Below, one piece after another: positions 1-9,259 of a DNA stretch of 64,000 nucleotides. Numbering within the stretch: position 1 is the stretch's first letter; every line of letters begins with the position of its first letter. The notes below the pieces were generated by a model, which saw only the letters and a list, made by a program, of their open reading frames with translations, searched no databases and was not told the origin of the DNA. A program made the translations under genes and the position numbers. The DNA is from Acidisoma sp. L85 (GTDB taxonomy: Bacteria; Pseudomonadota; Alphaproteobacteria; Acetobacterales; Acetobacteraceae), in NCBI RefSeq assembly GCF_009765865.1, contig NZ_LMUQ01000018.1, positions 1 to 64,000 on the forward strand. Reading direction: 5' to 3'.

Positions 1-20
1 AGCAGAAACAGTTTGTCCAT
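1..20 (-). CDS. 5' end of an unidentified gene (partial)
   Basis: Only the first six codons lie in the window, reading M-D-K-L-F-L, and the gene runs off the left edge. The start is supported by a strong Shine-Dalgarno sequence, GGGAGGAT on the minus strand at 27-34, six bases before the ATG. Nothing can be said about the product. Confidence 0.5.
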
Positions 21-91
21 GACGGTATCCTCCCGCCATCTCCAGAATCACAATGCGCCGAGCCGAAGCAAGCAATTAATGGGTCCTGACC

Positions 92-124
92 CTAGAATAG
101 CAAGCAGCCCTGTCTAGATTCTAG
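92..124. promoter_or_regulatory. Inverted repeat upstream of the left-edge gene
   Basis: CTAGAAT at 92-98 is matched by its exact reverse complement ATTCTAG at 118-124. The dyad lies about 75-105 bases upstream of the ATG at 20, where an operator would be expected. No regulator can be assigned. The rest of the 21-402 gap shows no convincing gene. Confidence 0.25.
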
Positions 125-402
125 TTCGATGGCGACGGCGATATCGCGTAGCGGGAGGTTGATTCATCGAACGTTACCTCCTGAAGTGGGACGACCGTTT
201 CGCTTGTTTCCCTCGGCGATCTGCATCCGCTTGGTTGATGCACCGCGAATCGCGATAATGCTTCCATTCAGCGTAACGGGTCGCAGCACGATGTGAAAGA
301 GCCGAATGGCGCTCATAATCTTTCCTCTCGGAGGTTGATCGCTCCGTATTCGGCTGTGTCGCCCTCGCACCCTTGGGGCGACACTCCGGCTCGATGCGGC
401 GA

Positions 403-1497
403 TCAGGCGGCTTCGCAGATGATCGACGCTCGCGTCACCTCGCGCTTGGCGGATTTATCGAGGGCCAGTTTGACGTCGCTGAGCGCGAAACTCGCATCCA
501 GCAAATCAGCGAAGGGAAAGCGTTCCATATTTTCCTCTAGGAAACGCAGAGCCTTGAGCAGATAGCGAGCGTCATAGCGATCTACCGCCATGACCTGCAC
601 CGCCCGCCGCGTAAGAAGACCTGGGTCCATCTCGATGGTGAAGCCAGGCGAAAGATTGCCCATCGCCAGGTAACGCCCGCCGCGCCGCACCAGGCCCCGT
701 ACACCTTCGTTGAACGCGGCAGGCACGCCAGTGACTTCCATGCCCACATCGGCTCCTCGGCCCCTGGTCAGGTCCTGAACCGCCTTGATCCGATCGGCCT
801 CGGTGGGGCAATCCTTCATGCTGATCACGTGATCAGCGCCGAAGGCACGCGCCTGGTTCAGCCGCAGCTCGACGCCATCGATGACGATCACGCGAATGCC
901 GCGGGTCTTCGCGATGGCCGCGCCCATCAGGCCGAGGCCGCCGGCGCCCTGAATCACGAGGGTCTCGCCATAAGTGACGCCGATGCGATCGAGCCCGTAG
1001 TAAACCTGCGAGAGTGCGCAATTGGCGCTGGCCGCGACGCTGTCGGGAATGTTGTCGGCGACCTTGTAGAAGTTCTGGCGTGGATGGATGTAGATGTGCG
1101 TCGCAAAGGCTCCGTGGAAATGTGGCGCCTGCTCCGGCTGCATGGCAAAGAACTCATAGGCATTGTCGCAAAGGTTGTACTGGCCATCGACGCAGGGCGG
1201 GCAACGCAGGCAGGTCTGGAAATAGGTCGCGACGACGCGATCCCCGACCTTCACGGGCTGGCTGTTGAAGTCGGTCGTCACCCCGTCGCCCAGCGCCATG
1301 ATGCGGCCGACCATTTCGTGGCCGATTCCGCCGCGCTTCTTTACCGGATGATGGCCGCGCCAGACATGCAGTTCGGAACCGCAGACATTGGCACGGACCA
1401 CTTCCAGGACGAGCGAGCCAGGGCCCGGTCTGGGCACATCATATTGCTGATATTCGAGCTCGCCCGGGCTGGTCATAACGGCGATCGTTCCGCGCAT
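403..1497 (-). CDS. Zinc-dependent medium-chain alcohol dehydrogenase
   Basis: A 364-residue MDR-family NAD(P)-dependent oxidoreductase, expected to interconvert a secondary alcohol or polyol and a carbonyl. The N-terminal half carries the catalytic zinc pattern (ANVCGSELHVWRGHHP, then GHEMVGR) and the four-cysteine structural zinc lobe CLRCPPCVDGQYNLC. The Rossmann motif GAGGLGLMG follows near residue 190. Length is normal for the family. The ATG is preceded by AAGGGAG at good spacing. It is divergent from a sugar-type ABC importer across 341 bases, which suggests the imported compound or a derivative is its substrate. The substrate cannot be read from sequence; sorbitol- or threonine-dehydrogenase-like activities are alternatives. 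Confidence 0.9.
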   Translation of the reverse strand: MRGTIAVMTSPGELEYQQYDVPRPGPGSLVLEVVRANVCGSELHVWRGHHPVKKRGGIGHEMVGRIMALGDGVTTDFNSQPVKVGDRVVATYFQTCLRCPPCVDGQYNLCDNAYEFFAMQPEQAPHFHGAFATHIYIHPRQNFYKVADNIPDSVAASANCALSQVYYGLDRIGVTYGETLVIQGAGGLGLMGAAIAKTRGIRVIVIDGVELRLNQARAFGADHVISMKDCPTEADRIKAVQDLTRGRGADVGMEVTGVPAAFNEGVRGLVRRGGRYLAMGNLSPGFTIEMDPGLLTRRAVQVMAVDRYDARYLLKALRFLEENMERFPFADLLDASFALSDVKLALDKSAKREVTRASIICEAA

Positions 1498-1838
1498 GGT
1501 GTATTCTCCCTTTCCTGTCGTCTTCTAATTAACATGCGATGGCTTGCTGCATTTCGGCGGCGCCATCCCGGCGGCATCCATGAATAATGCAGTGCAGCAT
1601 AAACCGAAGCCACAAGGCCTTCCGACACTTCCTGCGCAAGGACTATCCGCTTGCGTCCGCTCTTTGACCAGTCTCGCTCGGCTTCACTAAGCGTAATAGC
1701 AGCTATAGCAGACTTGAATATTGACACTCCAGCCGTAGAACGGGCTTGTGCGCTCAAAGTCGCGACGCTTTTGTCGATGAAGCCAGGGCCCCTCGACACC
1801 GAGAAACCAAAGCGCAAATCGACTTCGGGGAGGATAAT
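1498..1838. other. Divergent intergenic region (341 bp)
   Basis: This stretch separates the alcohol dehydrogenase from the ABC substrate-binding protein and must hold promoters for both. A TTGACA hexamer occurs at 1721-1726, but I find no good -10 at the right distance. No reading frame here looks like a gene. Confidence 0.4.
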
Positions 1839-2906
1839 ATGCGTCTACGTCTCGGCTTTGTATCCGTGGCTGCTATCGCCGCCATGACCTTGGCTCAGCC
1901 CATTGTCGGTTCCGCGCAAGCGGCGGACAATGTATCAATCGATGTCGGCGGCGGTCATGTGATCCGCACTGACGGCAAGGCGCTTAAGATCGCCTTCTTC
2001 TCCCTAGGGTCAAGCAACAGCTTCCTCAAGGCTCAGAACGAGAAAGCCTTCGCCACAGCCAAGGAACTCGGCGTTTCGCTCGACATTTTCCAAAGCGAAT
2101 TCGACGCGTCGAAGCAGATGGACCAGATGCAGATTGCCTTGGCGAGCAAGAAGTACAATGCGTGGATCGTCGAGCCGGTAGCCGGCAACGTGGCCTGCCA
2201 TATCGCGACCGTCCAGGCGCCCGACGCCAATATTTTGGTCGAGGACATTGACGGTACCCTGTGCGGCCGCATCCTGGGTGAAGGCGACGAGCTATGGAGC
2301 CCGGGGACGCTGAACTATGTCGGCGGCAACGAATCGGTGAAGGCTTGGTCGATCCTGTGGGCGAAGGCCGTGAAGGACAATCCCGGACCGCAAACCGTTG
2401 GGATCATGGTTGGGCCAGCTCTAAACAGCATTACCAAGGCCTTCTTCAAGGCAATGACGGATACGGCTCCAAAGAATTGGAAGATCATCGCGCCGGTCTA
2501 TACTAATTACTCGGTTCCGGATGCGGAGGAGAAGGCCCAGCCGCTGGTGCAGGCACATCCGGATATGACGATCCTGATGTCGGCCTATACGAATATCACC
2601 AAGGGCGCGGTGGCCGCCCTGCGTGGAACCAACCGGCTGGGTAAGGTGAAGATCTACGAAGGCGGCGGTACCGTGACCGGACTCGCTTACGTCAACAACG
2701 GCGTTACCGAAGCCATGCTTGCGCGCTACTCGCAGACACCGATCGATTATGCGATCCGCGCCGTGGTCGATGCCTGGGCTGGCAAGAAGGTTCCGCATTA
2801 CACGGGCGACGATGGTCATGCTCTTGAGCCGGGGCGTGACCCGAACTCCGCCTCGTTCTTGGTTACGAAAGAGAATGCCGCTAACTACAAGCCCGAGAAC
2901 GATTGA
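1839..2906 (+). CDS. Sugar-type ABC transporter substrate-binding protein
   Basis: Periplasmic binding protein of the ribose/galactose-like (Peripla_BP_4, CUT2) class, 355 residues. It captures ligand for the ATPase and permease encoded next. The chosen ATG begins a good Sec signal peptide (RLRLG, then a hydrophobic stretch ending near AQAAD) and has GGGGAGG just upstream; an earlier in-frame start at 1746 lacks these features. The mature part has the typical beginning ALKIAFFSLGSSNSF and the SKQMDQMQIAL region. Ligand unknown. A sugar or polyol fits the neighbouring dehydrogenases, but this class also binds other small polar compounds. Confidence 0.88.
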   Translation: MRLRLGFVSVAAIAAMTLAQPIVGSAQAADNVSIDVGGGHVIRTDGKALKIAFFSLGSSNSFLKAQNEKAFATAKELGVSLDIFQSEFDASKQMDQMQIALASKKYNAWIVEPVAGNVACHIATVQAPDANILVEDIDGTLCGRILGEGDELWSPGTLNYVGGNESVKAWSILWAKAVKDNPGPQTVGIMVGPALNSITKAFFKAMTDTAPKNWKIIAPVYTNYSVPDAEEKAQPLVQAHPDMTILMSAYTNITKGAVAALRGTNRLGKVKIYEGGGTVTGLAYVNNGVTEAMLARYSQTPIDYAIRAVVDAWAGKKVPHYTGDDGHALEPGRDPNSASFLVTKENAANYKPEND

Positions 2907-2947
2907 GGTACCCCGGCCGCGGTGGTCGGCATCTCGAAGGGCGAAGC

Positions 2948-4552
2948 ATGTCACTGACTGACGCCCATCGGGACTTCGACAAATCCAAACCTGCGGCCGA
3001 GACGCGGCCGCAGGGTATTACGATCATGGCCACTGACATCACCAAGCAATACGGCGCGGTGCAGGCGCTTAAGGGCGTCAGCGTCGACTTCCACGCCGGC
3101 GAAGTGCATGGGCTGGTAGGCGAAAACGGCGCCGGGAAGTCCACCTTCCTGGGCATTCTGGCCGGGCGTGTGGCGCCGACTTCGGGTAGCGTGACCGCCT
3201 TTGGAAAGACGATTCTGGGCGGAAGTCCGAGAGAGTCCCGAGCCGTCGGTATTGTCGCGATCTATCAGGAACTCACGATGATCCCGGCCCGAACGGCCTG
3301 CGAGAACGTATTCCTCGGTCAATGCCCATCGTCGCTTGGCCTCGTCGATTATCGTGGCATGCGAAAGCGCTTCCTCGAGTTGTGTGAAAAGTTCGACGTG
3401 CGCATCGCCCCCGACGCGCGGACCGACGGCTTGCCCATTGCCGACCAGCAACTGCTAGAAATCATGCGCGCCTATCAGTCCTCGGCTAAGGCGGTCCTGT
3501 TCGACGAGCCGACCGCTTCTCTTGGGGAGAATGAACGCCGGAAGCTCCTGGAACTCATCAATCAAATGAAGGCGCAGGGCACCACGATGGCCTTCGTCAG
3601 CCATCATCTCGACGAGGTGCTAGAGGTCTGCGAGCGGATAACGGTATTCCGCGATGGGGCCGTGGTGGCGAGCCGGCCGCGGAGTGAATGGAATAAGCGC
3701 CAGCTGGTCCATGAAATGCTGGGCAACGAGCTTGACAGCACCTTGCAACAGCGTCCCGCCAAGCCGTCGCGCACGCCGCGCGAGCTATTGAAGGTGCGGG
3801 ACCTAGCCGTGCCGGGGCTGCTCTATCCCGTTAGCCTGACGGTGCGGGCCGGTGAAGTGCTGGGCGTGGCGGGGCTGGTGGGATCGGGCCGTACCTCACT
3901 GATGCGGGCGCTGGCGGGCCTGGAACCCGCGACAGGCTGGGTTGAGATCGATGGCCGCGAACAGGGGGCGCCCCGCACGCCAAGGGCGTCGCGCGCAATG
4001 GGCATTGCGCTCATTCCGGAAGATCGCAAAGGGCAGGGGCTGGTGCTTGGCCGGCCCTCGGCATCGAATGTGATACTGGGCGACATGCCGGCCGTGGCCC
4101 GGCTCGGTATCTTCCAGGATCGCAATATCCTGGCGGCGGCCAAGGCGGCCGTCGCCGAATACGGCTTCGACCCGGCGCGCCTGAGAACGCCTGCGCGAGA
4201 CCTCTCCGGTGGAAACCAGCAGAAGCTCATGCTCGGCCGCTGGCATCATGCCCGCCCCCGCCTGCTGCTGGCCGACGAGCCGACGCGCGGCATAGACATC
4301 GGGGCGAAGACCGAAATCCTCGCGGCATTGCGGAAATCCGCATTGGAGGATGGCCTGGCGGTCGTCATCGTCTCGTCGGAGCTTGAGGAATTGCTCGTTG
4401 TGTCGGACCGCATCATTGTGATGCGCGACGGCCATATGGTCGATGAGCGCGACTGTCACAACGATCAGATAGACGTGAAGACTCTGCTGCATTCCGCCTT
4501 CGCCGTGCAGACCGGCGAGCACGGCGCGGAACAGATGCAGAAGGAAAGCTGA
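2948..4552 (+). CDS. Sugar-type ABC transporter ATP-binding protein (tandem ATPase)
   Basis: An RbsA/MglA-like protein of 534 residues with two fused nucleotide-binding domains, energising the CUT2 importer. Domain 1 has Walker A GENGAGKST and Walker B VLFDEPTAS. Domain 2 has the usual weak Walker A GLVGSGRTS, an intact LSGGNQQK signature and LLLADEPTRG. I chose the ATG at 2948 (MSLTDAHRDF, with AAGGG upstream) over a TTG at 2903 that would overlap the previous stop. The stop overlaps the permease start by one base, so the two are translationally coupled. Confidence 0.9.
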   Translation: MSLTDAHRDFDKSKPAAETRPQGITIMATDITKQYGAVQALKGVSVDFHAGEVHGLVGENGAGKSTFLGILAGRVAPTSGSVTAFGKTILGGSPRESRAVGIVAIYQELTMIPARTACENVFLGQCPSSLGLVDYRGMRKRFLELCEKFDVRIAPDARTDGLPIADQQLLEIMRAYQSSAKAVLFDEPTASLGENERRKLLELINQMKAQGTTMAFVSHHLDEVLEVCERITVFRDGAVVASRPRSEWNKRQLVHEMLGNELDSTLQQRPAKPSRTPRELLKVRDLAVPGLLYPVSLTVRAGEVLGVAGLVGSGRTSLMRALAGLEPATGWVEIDGREQGAPRTPRASRAMGIALIPEDRKGQGLVLGRPSASNVILGDMPAVARLGIFQDRNILAAAKAAVAEYGFDPARLRTPARDLSGGNQQKLMLGRWHHARPRLLLADEPTRGIDIGAKTEILAALRKSALEDGLAVVIVSSELEELLVVSDRIIVMRDGHMVDERDCHNDQIDVKTLLHSAFAVQTGEHGAEQMQKES

Positions 4553-5547
4553 TGAAGAGCCCAGGAAGCGCCAACGGACTCCAGTCGGCAATAGCAGGCG
4601 CCCCGGCGGCGAAGCGCCGCATGCCTTTCGATGTGAGCGATCTCGGCATGATCGCTGCACTGATCGGCGTGGTCATTGTTGCGCAAATCATCTACCCCGC
4701 ATTTCTCACCTGGACCAATATCAGGATCATCCTAAGTCAGAACGCGCCGCTGGGGATCGTGGCGGTTGGCATGACCTTTGTCATGATCGGCGGCGGCTTT
4801 GATCTGTCGGTAGGCGCGATCTACGCGTTCGCCGCGACGATGTTCGCCAAGATCGCTATGCAGAACGGCTTGGTCGAGGCCGGTGCCTGCGCGCTTGTGC
4901 TGGGCACTGTCTGTGGCGTGATAAATGGGGCTGTCGTGGCCTATATGCGCATCAACCCCTTCATCGCCACGCTTGGCTCAGCTTCGATCTTCAGCGGCCT
5001 TGCCTTCGTCTACTCGAACTCGACGCCGCAGACGCCGGACAATCCGAATTTTATGATTTTAGGTCAGGGGGTTTGGGGGCCGCTGCCCATCTCGGTTTGG
5101 CTGTTGATTGTAACGGTGCTGATAGGCGGTTTCGTATTGGCGAAGACCGTTTATGGCCAGTCGCTCTATGCCATCGGCGGCAACGAGACGGCGGCGCGGC
5201 TCTCCGGGCTACGTGTCGGACTGATCCGGGGATCGACCTTTGCGCTCGTCGGCATGCTGGCCGCCTTGGCTGGGATGATCGAGGCGAGCCGGCTGGCAGT
5301 GGGACAGGCGGATATTGGCGGCACCATCCCGCTGGATGCCATCGCCGTCGTGATCATCGGCGGCACCTCCCTTTTGGGCGGGGAAGGTGCGGTATGGCGT
5401 AGCGTGGTCGGGCTGCTGATCCTGGGTTCAATCACCAATCTGTTCTATTCGCTGGCCGTCGATCCGAATATTCAGCTGGTGGCTAAAGGCGCGATCGTGA
5501 TCGGCGCGGTCGGGCTGGATGTTTGGTCGCGTGCGCGGCGAAGATAG
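4552..5547 (+). CDS. Sugar-type ABC transporter permease
   Basis: An RbsC-like inner-membrane permease of 331 residues with about eight to ten hydrophobic segments. The family-typical stretches GGGFDLSVGAIYAF, GGNETAARLSGL and AIAVVIIGGTSLLGGEG are present. It forms the membrane channel with the preceding ATPase and binding protein and completes a minimal one-permease importer. Its ATG overlaps the ATPase stop (TGATG). A hairpin containing its stop codon probably ends the operon. Confidence 0.9.
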   Translation: MKSPGSANGLQSAIAGAPAAKRRMPFDVSDLGMIAALIGVVIVAQIIYPAFLTWTNIRIILSQNAPLGIVAVGMTFVMIGGGFDLSVGAIYAFAATMFAKIAMQNGLVEAGACALVLGTVCGVINGAVVAYMRINPFIATLGSASIFSGLAFVYSNSTPQTPDNPNFMILGQGVWGPLPISVWLLIVTVLIGGFVLAKTVYGQSLYAIGGNETAARLSGLRVGLIRGSTFALVGMLAALAGMIEASRLAVGQADIGGTIPLDAIAVVIIGGTSLLGGEGAVWRSVVGLLILGSITNLFYSLAVDPNIQLVAKGAIVIGAVGLDVWSRARRR

Positions 5548-5561
5548 GTTACGACTTCGCC
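5537..5561. terminator. Hairpin between convergent genes
   Basis: GGCGAAG at 5537-5543 and CTTCGCC at 5555-5561 form a perfect 7-bp stem, extendable by one C-G pair. It covers the permease stop and lies just before the end of the convergent iron dehydrogenase gene. This placement fits a terminator acting in either direction, although no clear T-tract follows. Confidence 0.45.
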
Positions 5562-5591
5562 GGCTCCGTTCTCCATTTCGCATTCTGGGTT

Positions 5592-6764
5592 TCAAGCCGC
5601 AAGGTCAAGGATCTCGCGCACCTGCCGGGGACCTTCGATCTTCCGTGGATTGCGTGGAACCCAAGGGGTATGCATCGCACTTTCCGCGATCTGTTTAAAA
5701 TGCTCTGGCTTGATCTCTACCTCTGACAGGCTGCGCGGCATGCCGAGGCCGGCTATGAGCGAATCCAGCAGAGCCGCCGCGTCTCCGCCGGGACGACCCA
5801 TCGCGGTGGCAACCAGCGCTTGACGTTCAGCATTCGCGGGCTTGTTCCATCGCATGACCGCGGGCAGCAGGATGCACGAGGTGTGTCCGTGTGGAATGTT
5901 GAAGGCAGAACCGAGGACATATCCGATCCCGTGACTTGCGCCCATCGGAACCTCGGCAGCGAGCGGCCCCATCGAGAGCCACGCACCGATCTGACAATCC
6001 ATCCGGGCATCGAGGTCCGCCGGGTTCGCCTTGACCCGCGGCAGCGCGTTCGCAAGCAACGTGAGCCCGCGCAGCGCCGCCGCATCAGCGAAGGGATTCG
6101 ACTCATTTGAGCATATCCCCTCCACGCAATGATCGACCGCGCGGATACCGGTCGACAGAAACAGCCACTCCGGGGTGTGGATAGTGATCGCGGGGTCGAG
6201 GATGACCGAGCGCGGAATGATATCGGGGTGACGAATTAGCTCCTTCACTCGGTGGCGCTCGTCGGTGACCGCGGCTGTGGCGCTGAACTCTCCGGCGGAG
6301 AGCGTTGTCGGCACGCTGATCTGACGTACCGATGGCGGCTTGCAGCGGGGTGGTCCCAGCAGTCTGTCAAGGCTTTTAACTGAACGAAGCGCGTCCATAC
6401 CCCCAACCGTGCGAATGTCATTGGCGAGGCACAACTGCACCGCCTTGGCGCCATCCGTGATGGAGGTGCCACCGATCGTCACGATGAGGTCAGCTTGCGC
6501 GGTACGTGCCTCCTCAGATGCCTCGACAACCGCGCTACGAGGGGTATGTGCTGGCATTCGATCGAAGATGCCGGCGCAGCGGTCACCGAGGGCACTGCGA
6601 ACGTGCTCGATCTCGTCCGTCTTGCGGTTGAGCGTGCCGCTTACCATCAGGAAGACCCGAGTCGCGTTGGCCTGCGCTACTTGCTCGGCGATCGTGTCCG
6701 ATGCGGCTGTGCCGAACGACACCTCCTCCATGCGACCGAAAATGACGCGACCACGTTTTGTCAT
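5592..6764 (-). CDS. Iron-containing alcohol dehydrogenase, maleylacetate-reductase-like
   Basis: A 390-residue type III (iron) dehydrogenase, likely NAD(P)H-dependent. The N-terminal nucleotide-binding region has GGTSITDGAKAVQL. The metal-binding half has DHCVEG, SHGIGYVLGSAFNIPHG and HTSC, placing Asp/His ligands in the family positions. The arrangement resembles maleylacetate reductases, which reduce maleylacetate to 3-oxoadipate in chloroaromatic and hydroxyquinol degradation. No ring-cleavage gene is in view, so the substrate is uncertain. The ATG at 6764 has GGGAG six bases upstream. It converges on the ABC importer, so the two need not be functionally linked. Confidence 0.82.
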   Translation of the reverse strand: MTKRGRVIFGRMEEVSFGTAASDTIAEQVAQANATRVFLMVSGTLNRKTDEIEHVRSALGDRCAGIFDRMPAHTPRSAVVEASEEARTAQADLIVTIGGTSITDGAKAVQLCLANDIRTVGGMDALRSVKSLDRLLGPPRCKPPSVRQISVPTTLSAGEFSATAAVTDERHRVKELIRHPDIIPRSVILDPAITIHTPEWLFLSTGIRAVDHCVEGICSNESNPFADAAALRGLTLLANALPRVKANPADLDARMDCQIGAWLSMGPLAAEVPMGASHGIGYVLGSAFNIPHGHTSCILLPAVMRWNKPANAERQALVATAMGRPGGDAAALLDSLIAGLGMPRSLSEVEIKPEHFKQIAESAMHTPWVPRNPRKIEGPRQVREILDLAA

Positions 6765-7530
6765 CTCTGCTCCCTGCGCAATTCACTCTGTTGAGTCGAC
6801 AAGTATGAGCTTGGCCGCGGACTTATCCCAGCCACCTTGCACGGTCCTAGACGGCCGCCCTGGTCACCGCAGCGGAATCCAGAGGAGACTCTTCCGAGCC
6901 TCGGACGTCACAGGTGCGCAATTTCATCAACACGCGATATTGGTGCGTCTCGCGTGTTGTACCGCCGAATCCGATATTGGCGATCCGATACGAATCGTTT
7001 CACACGAAGAAATCTTAAGGCCCGGAGCCCACTATCGGGGTAGTTCTCTGTGTTCCAAGCGTTGAAAAATCCGATCTGTTCGACGGGGTGTTTAAGGCCG
7101 AGCTTGCGGCCTCCCACGCGGGCGCCGCAACCTGCCGAGCAGCGTCGAACGCCAGATCCGTGACCGGCATTCGTTTTGCCGCCCCTGCGTCCTTCATTCG
7201 CATTTCTAGGCCGAGACCTGGCCGTCCGCCTTCCGCCCAACGCCGCCGATCAAAGGCTGATTACGCGATTCCAAAGCGGCCTTGCGCCGCGAAGCCCGAT
7301 GGCGGATCACGCTGCCCTCATTTGCTGTGGATTTGATGAATGCGCTTGCCGGCACGATCTGGCATATGTGTGCCTTCCCGGTCACCAGAGAATACCCACG
7401 CCATCAGCGCCTGGGACGCAGATCCGCCGGTTAAGAAGGGCGGATCGCTGCGGCAGCAATGCTGAGCGAGCAAAATCGACTTTCGCTGGTTTATGGCTAT
7501 GTTGATGTCAGGATCCTCCGATCCGGGGCT
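6765..7530. other. Long region without a convincing gene
   Basis: About 770 bases between the iron dehydrogenase and the desaturase. Several short open frames occur on both strands, but none has a plausible ribosome-binding site, recognisable motif or sustained codon bias. It probably holds promoters and degraded sequence. Confidence 0.4.
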
Positions 7531-8571
7531 ATGAAAAGGATTTTCCTCGTGTCGCATAGTTCAACGACAGTGCCCAGTCCCATGGATGCCGCTCAGCAAG
7601 CTCACTTACGCACATTTCAGTCGTCGCTCCAGGCCCGCGCGGCGTGGCAGGTGATTTCCACCTTTGGGCTTTACTTGTTGCTGACTGGGGCAATGTACGC
7701 ATTGCTGAAGTTTTCGCTATGGTTGACTTTGTTACTAGCAATTCCATGTGGTGGACTGATGGTCCGTATCTTTATTATTCAGCATGACTGTGGGCATAAC
7801 TCCTTTTTTGCCGCCTCCCTGTCCAACCGAATTCTCGGGCGTGCGTGCAGCTTGGTCACGCTAACGCCTTTTGCCTGGTGGCGCCGGGTACACGCGCGAC
7901 ATCATGTCACTTACAACAACCTAGATCTCCGTGGGTGCCCGGCTGATTTCTATACCGACTGTCTGACCTTGGCCGAATACGAGAGATTGAGCCGGTTTAG
8001 GCGTCGGTTATACCGGTTTAGCCATCATCCAGCTCTGATCCATTTGCTGCAGCCACCGTTGGTTTTTATACTTCTACAACGAGTACCCTTCGATACGCCA
8101 GCGTCCCATCCGGCGGAGCGGCGCAGTGTCTATGCGTTGAACCTCGCCTTGTTGCTCATATTTGGCACCCTTGTATATCTTTTCGGTATAACAACGGTGC
8201 TTCTGGTGCATTTTCCGCCGTTGTTGCTCGCTTCAATCATCGGCATCTGGCTATTCTCGGTGCAGCATAGATTCGAAGCATCGCAATGGTTTTCCAAAGC
8301 GGATTGGACGCAGGCCAACGCTGCTTTGCACGGCACCTCCTATCTGAAATTGCCGCGGCTACTGCGTTGGTTCAGTGCCGATATCGGCACGCATCATGTC
8401 CACCATCTGCGCCCAGCCATCCCAAATTACCGATTGCACGATTGCCATGAAGCCTGCCAGGTGACGATGGCTGCTGTGACCATTCTTACGATCGCCGAAG
8501 CACTGAAAGCGCCCAACTTCGCGCTTTGGGACGAGAATCGCCGCCGCATGGTTCCGTTTCCCGCGCGATAA
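7531..8571 (+). CDS. Membrane fatty acid desaturase
   Basis: An integral-membrane di-iron desaturase of about 346 residues that inserts a double bond in acyl chains (delta-12/omega-6-like). All three histidine boxes are present: HDCGHNSF near residue 84, HARHH near 120 and THHVHHL near 287. Paired hydrophobic segments lie before the first box and between boxes two and three. The start is uncertain: ATG 7531 is used, but GTG 7549 has a better ribosome-binding site (AAAGGA), and ATG 7582 is also in frame. The gene is visibly richer in A/T at third positions than its neighbours and is flanked by gene-poor sequence, which suggests acquisition by transfer. Confidence 0.87.
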   Translation: MKRIFLVSHSSTTVPSPMDAAQQAHLRTFQSSLQARAAWQVISTFGLYLLLTGAMYALLKFSLWLTLLLAIPCGGLMVRIFIIQHDCGHNSFFAASLSNRILGRACSLVTLTPFAWWRRVHARHHVTYNNLDLRGCPADFYTDCLTLAEYERLSRFRRRLYRFSHHPALIHLLQPPLVFILLQRVPFDTPASHPAERRSVYALNLALLLIFGTLVYLFGITTVLLVHFPPLLLASIIGIWLFSVQHRFEASQWFSKADWTQANAALHGTSYLKLPRLLRWFSADIGTHHVHHLRPAIPNYRLHDCHEACQVTMAAVTILTIAEALKAPNFALWDENRRRMVPFPAR

Positions 8572-9259
8572 TGGAAGCAAGCGTAGATCGGTTGACCGTA
8601 GATCACTTCTCGATTTAACGGTTGAGGTCGGCCGCGAGGCCAATTTAAAACTCGGTCACTTTCGTTGCCAAGTCTAGGGAGCGGACTTTCCGCCTATTTG
8701 ACTTTTGCGTCGGCTTTGCGCGGCACACACCCGAGAAGCAGCCAGGCAGCTACCGGCCAGATCCCCGTTTCAGCCACTCCCGCCGCAAGCGGCGTCCATA
8801 GGTGTGCCTTCGAGGGCATTCAACCACCCAATGCCGGCATGGTTGACCAGTACGACTATCTCACCGGCGGCCGCGACGGCCTGGGCGATGCTGGCGGGGT
8901 CCGCTACGTCCAGTTGCAGCAGTTCCAGATTCGGGACAGTGGGAATGATGCTTGCGTCCGGGGTGCGCATGGTCGCGATGAGGCGTGGAGTATCCGCATG
9001 CGCATGTCGTCCTTTCGACAGCGGAATGCGTTTTGGGTTCGAGCGTTGCACCACCTGCAACATTAACGCGTATGGCGCTTCGTTAATGTTGACGTAAGAG
9101 GACGACGACAGAGCTTGGCTGTCCGCCTCAGCCGAAACACGTTAAACTGGCGCCGATACTCGTGCGGCGGTTACCATCCGTTAACGACGATGCCCAGATC
9201 GTAAGCGGGCGCGGCTTCCGGTGGGCAGCATGGAAGAGAACTGGTGCGGGGAGAATGGG
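8572..9259. other. Gene-poor region with an SDR remnant
   Basis: Nearly 700 bases between the desaturase and the molybdenum oxidoreductase operon. The only recognisable content is a short-chain dehydrogenase fragment, listed separately. I see no other gene. Confidence 0.4.
8791..8991 (-). pseudogene. Short-chain dehydrogenase/reductase fragment
   Basis: About 67 residues on the minus strand read like the second beta-strand to NAG region of an SDR: RLIATMRTP, then LELLQLDVADPASIAQAV, then VVLVNHAGIG. The glycine-rich N-terminal nucleotide motif and everything after the NHAG loop, including the catalytic Ser-Tyr-Lys, are absent. It is best read as a decayed internal fragment. Confidence 0.6.
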
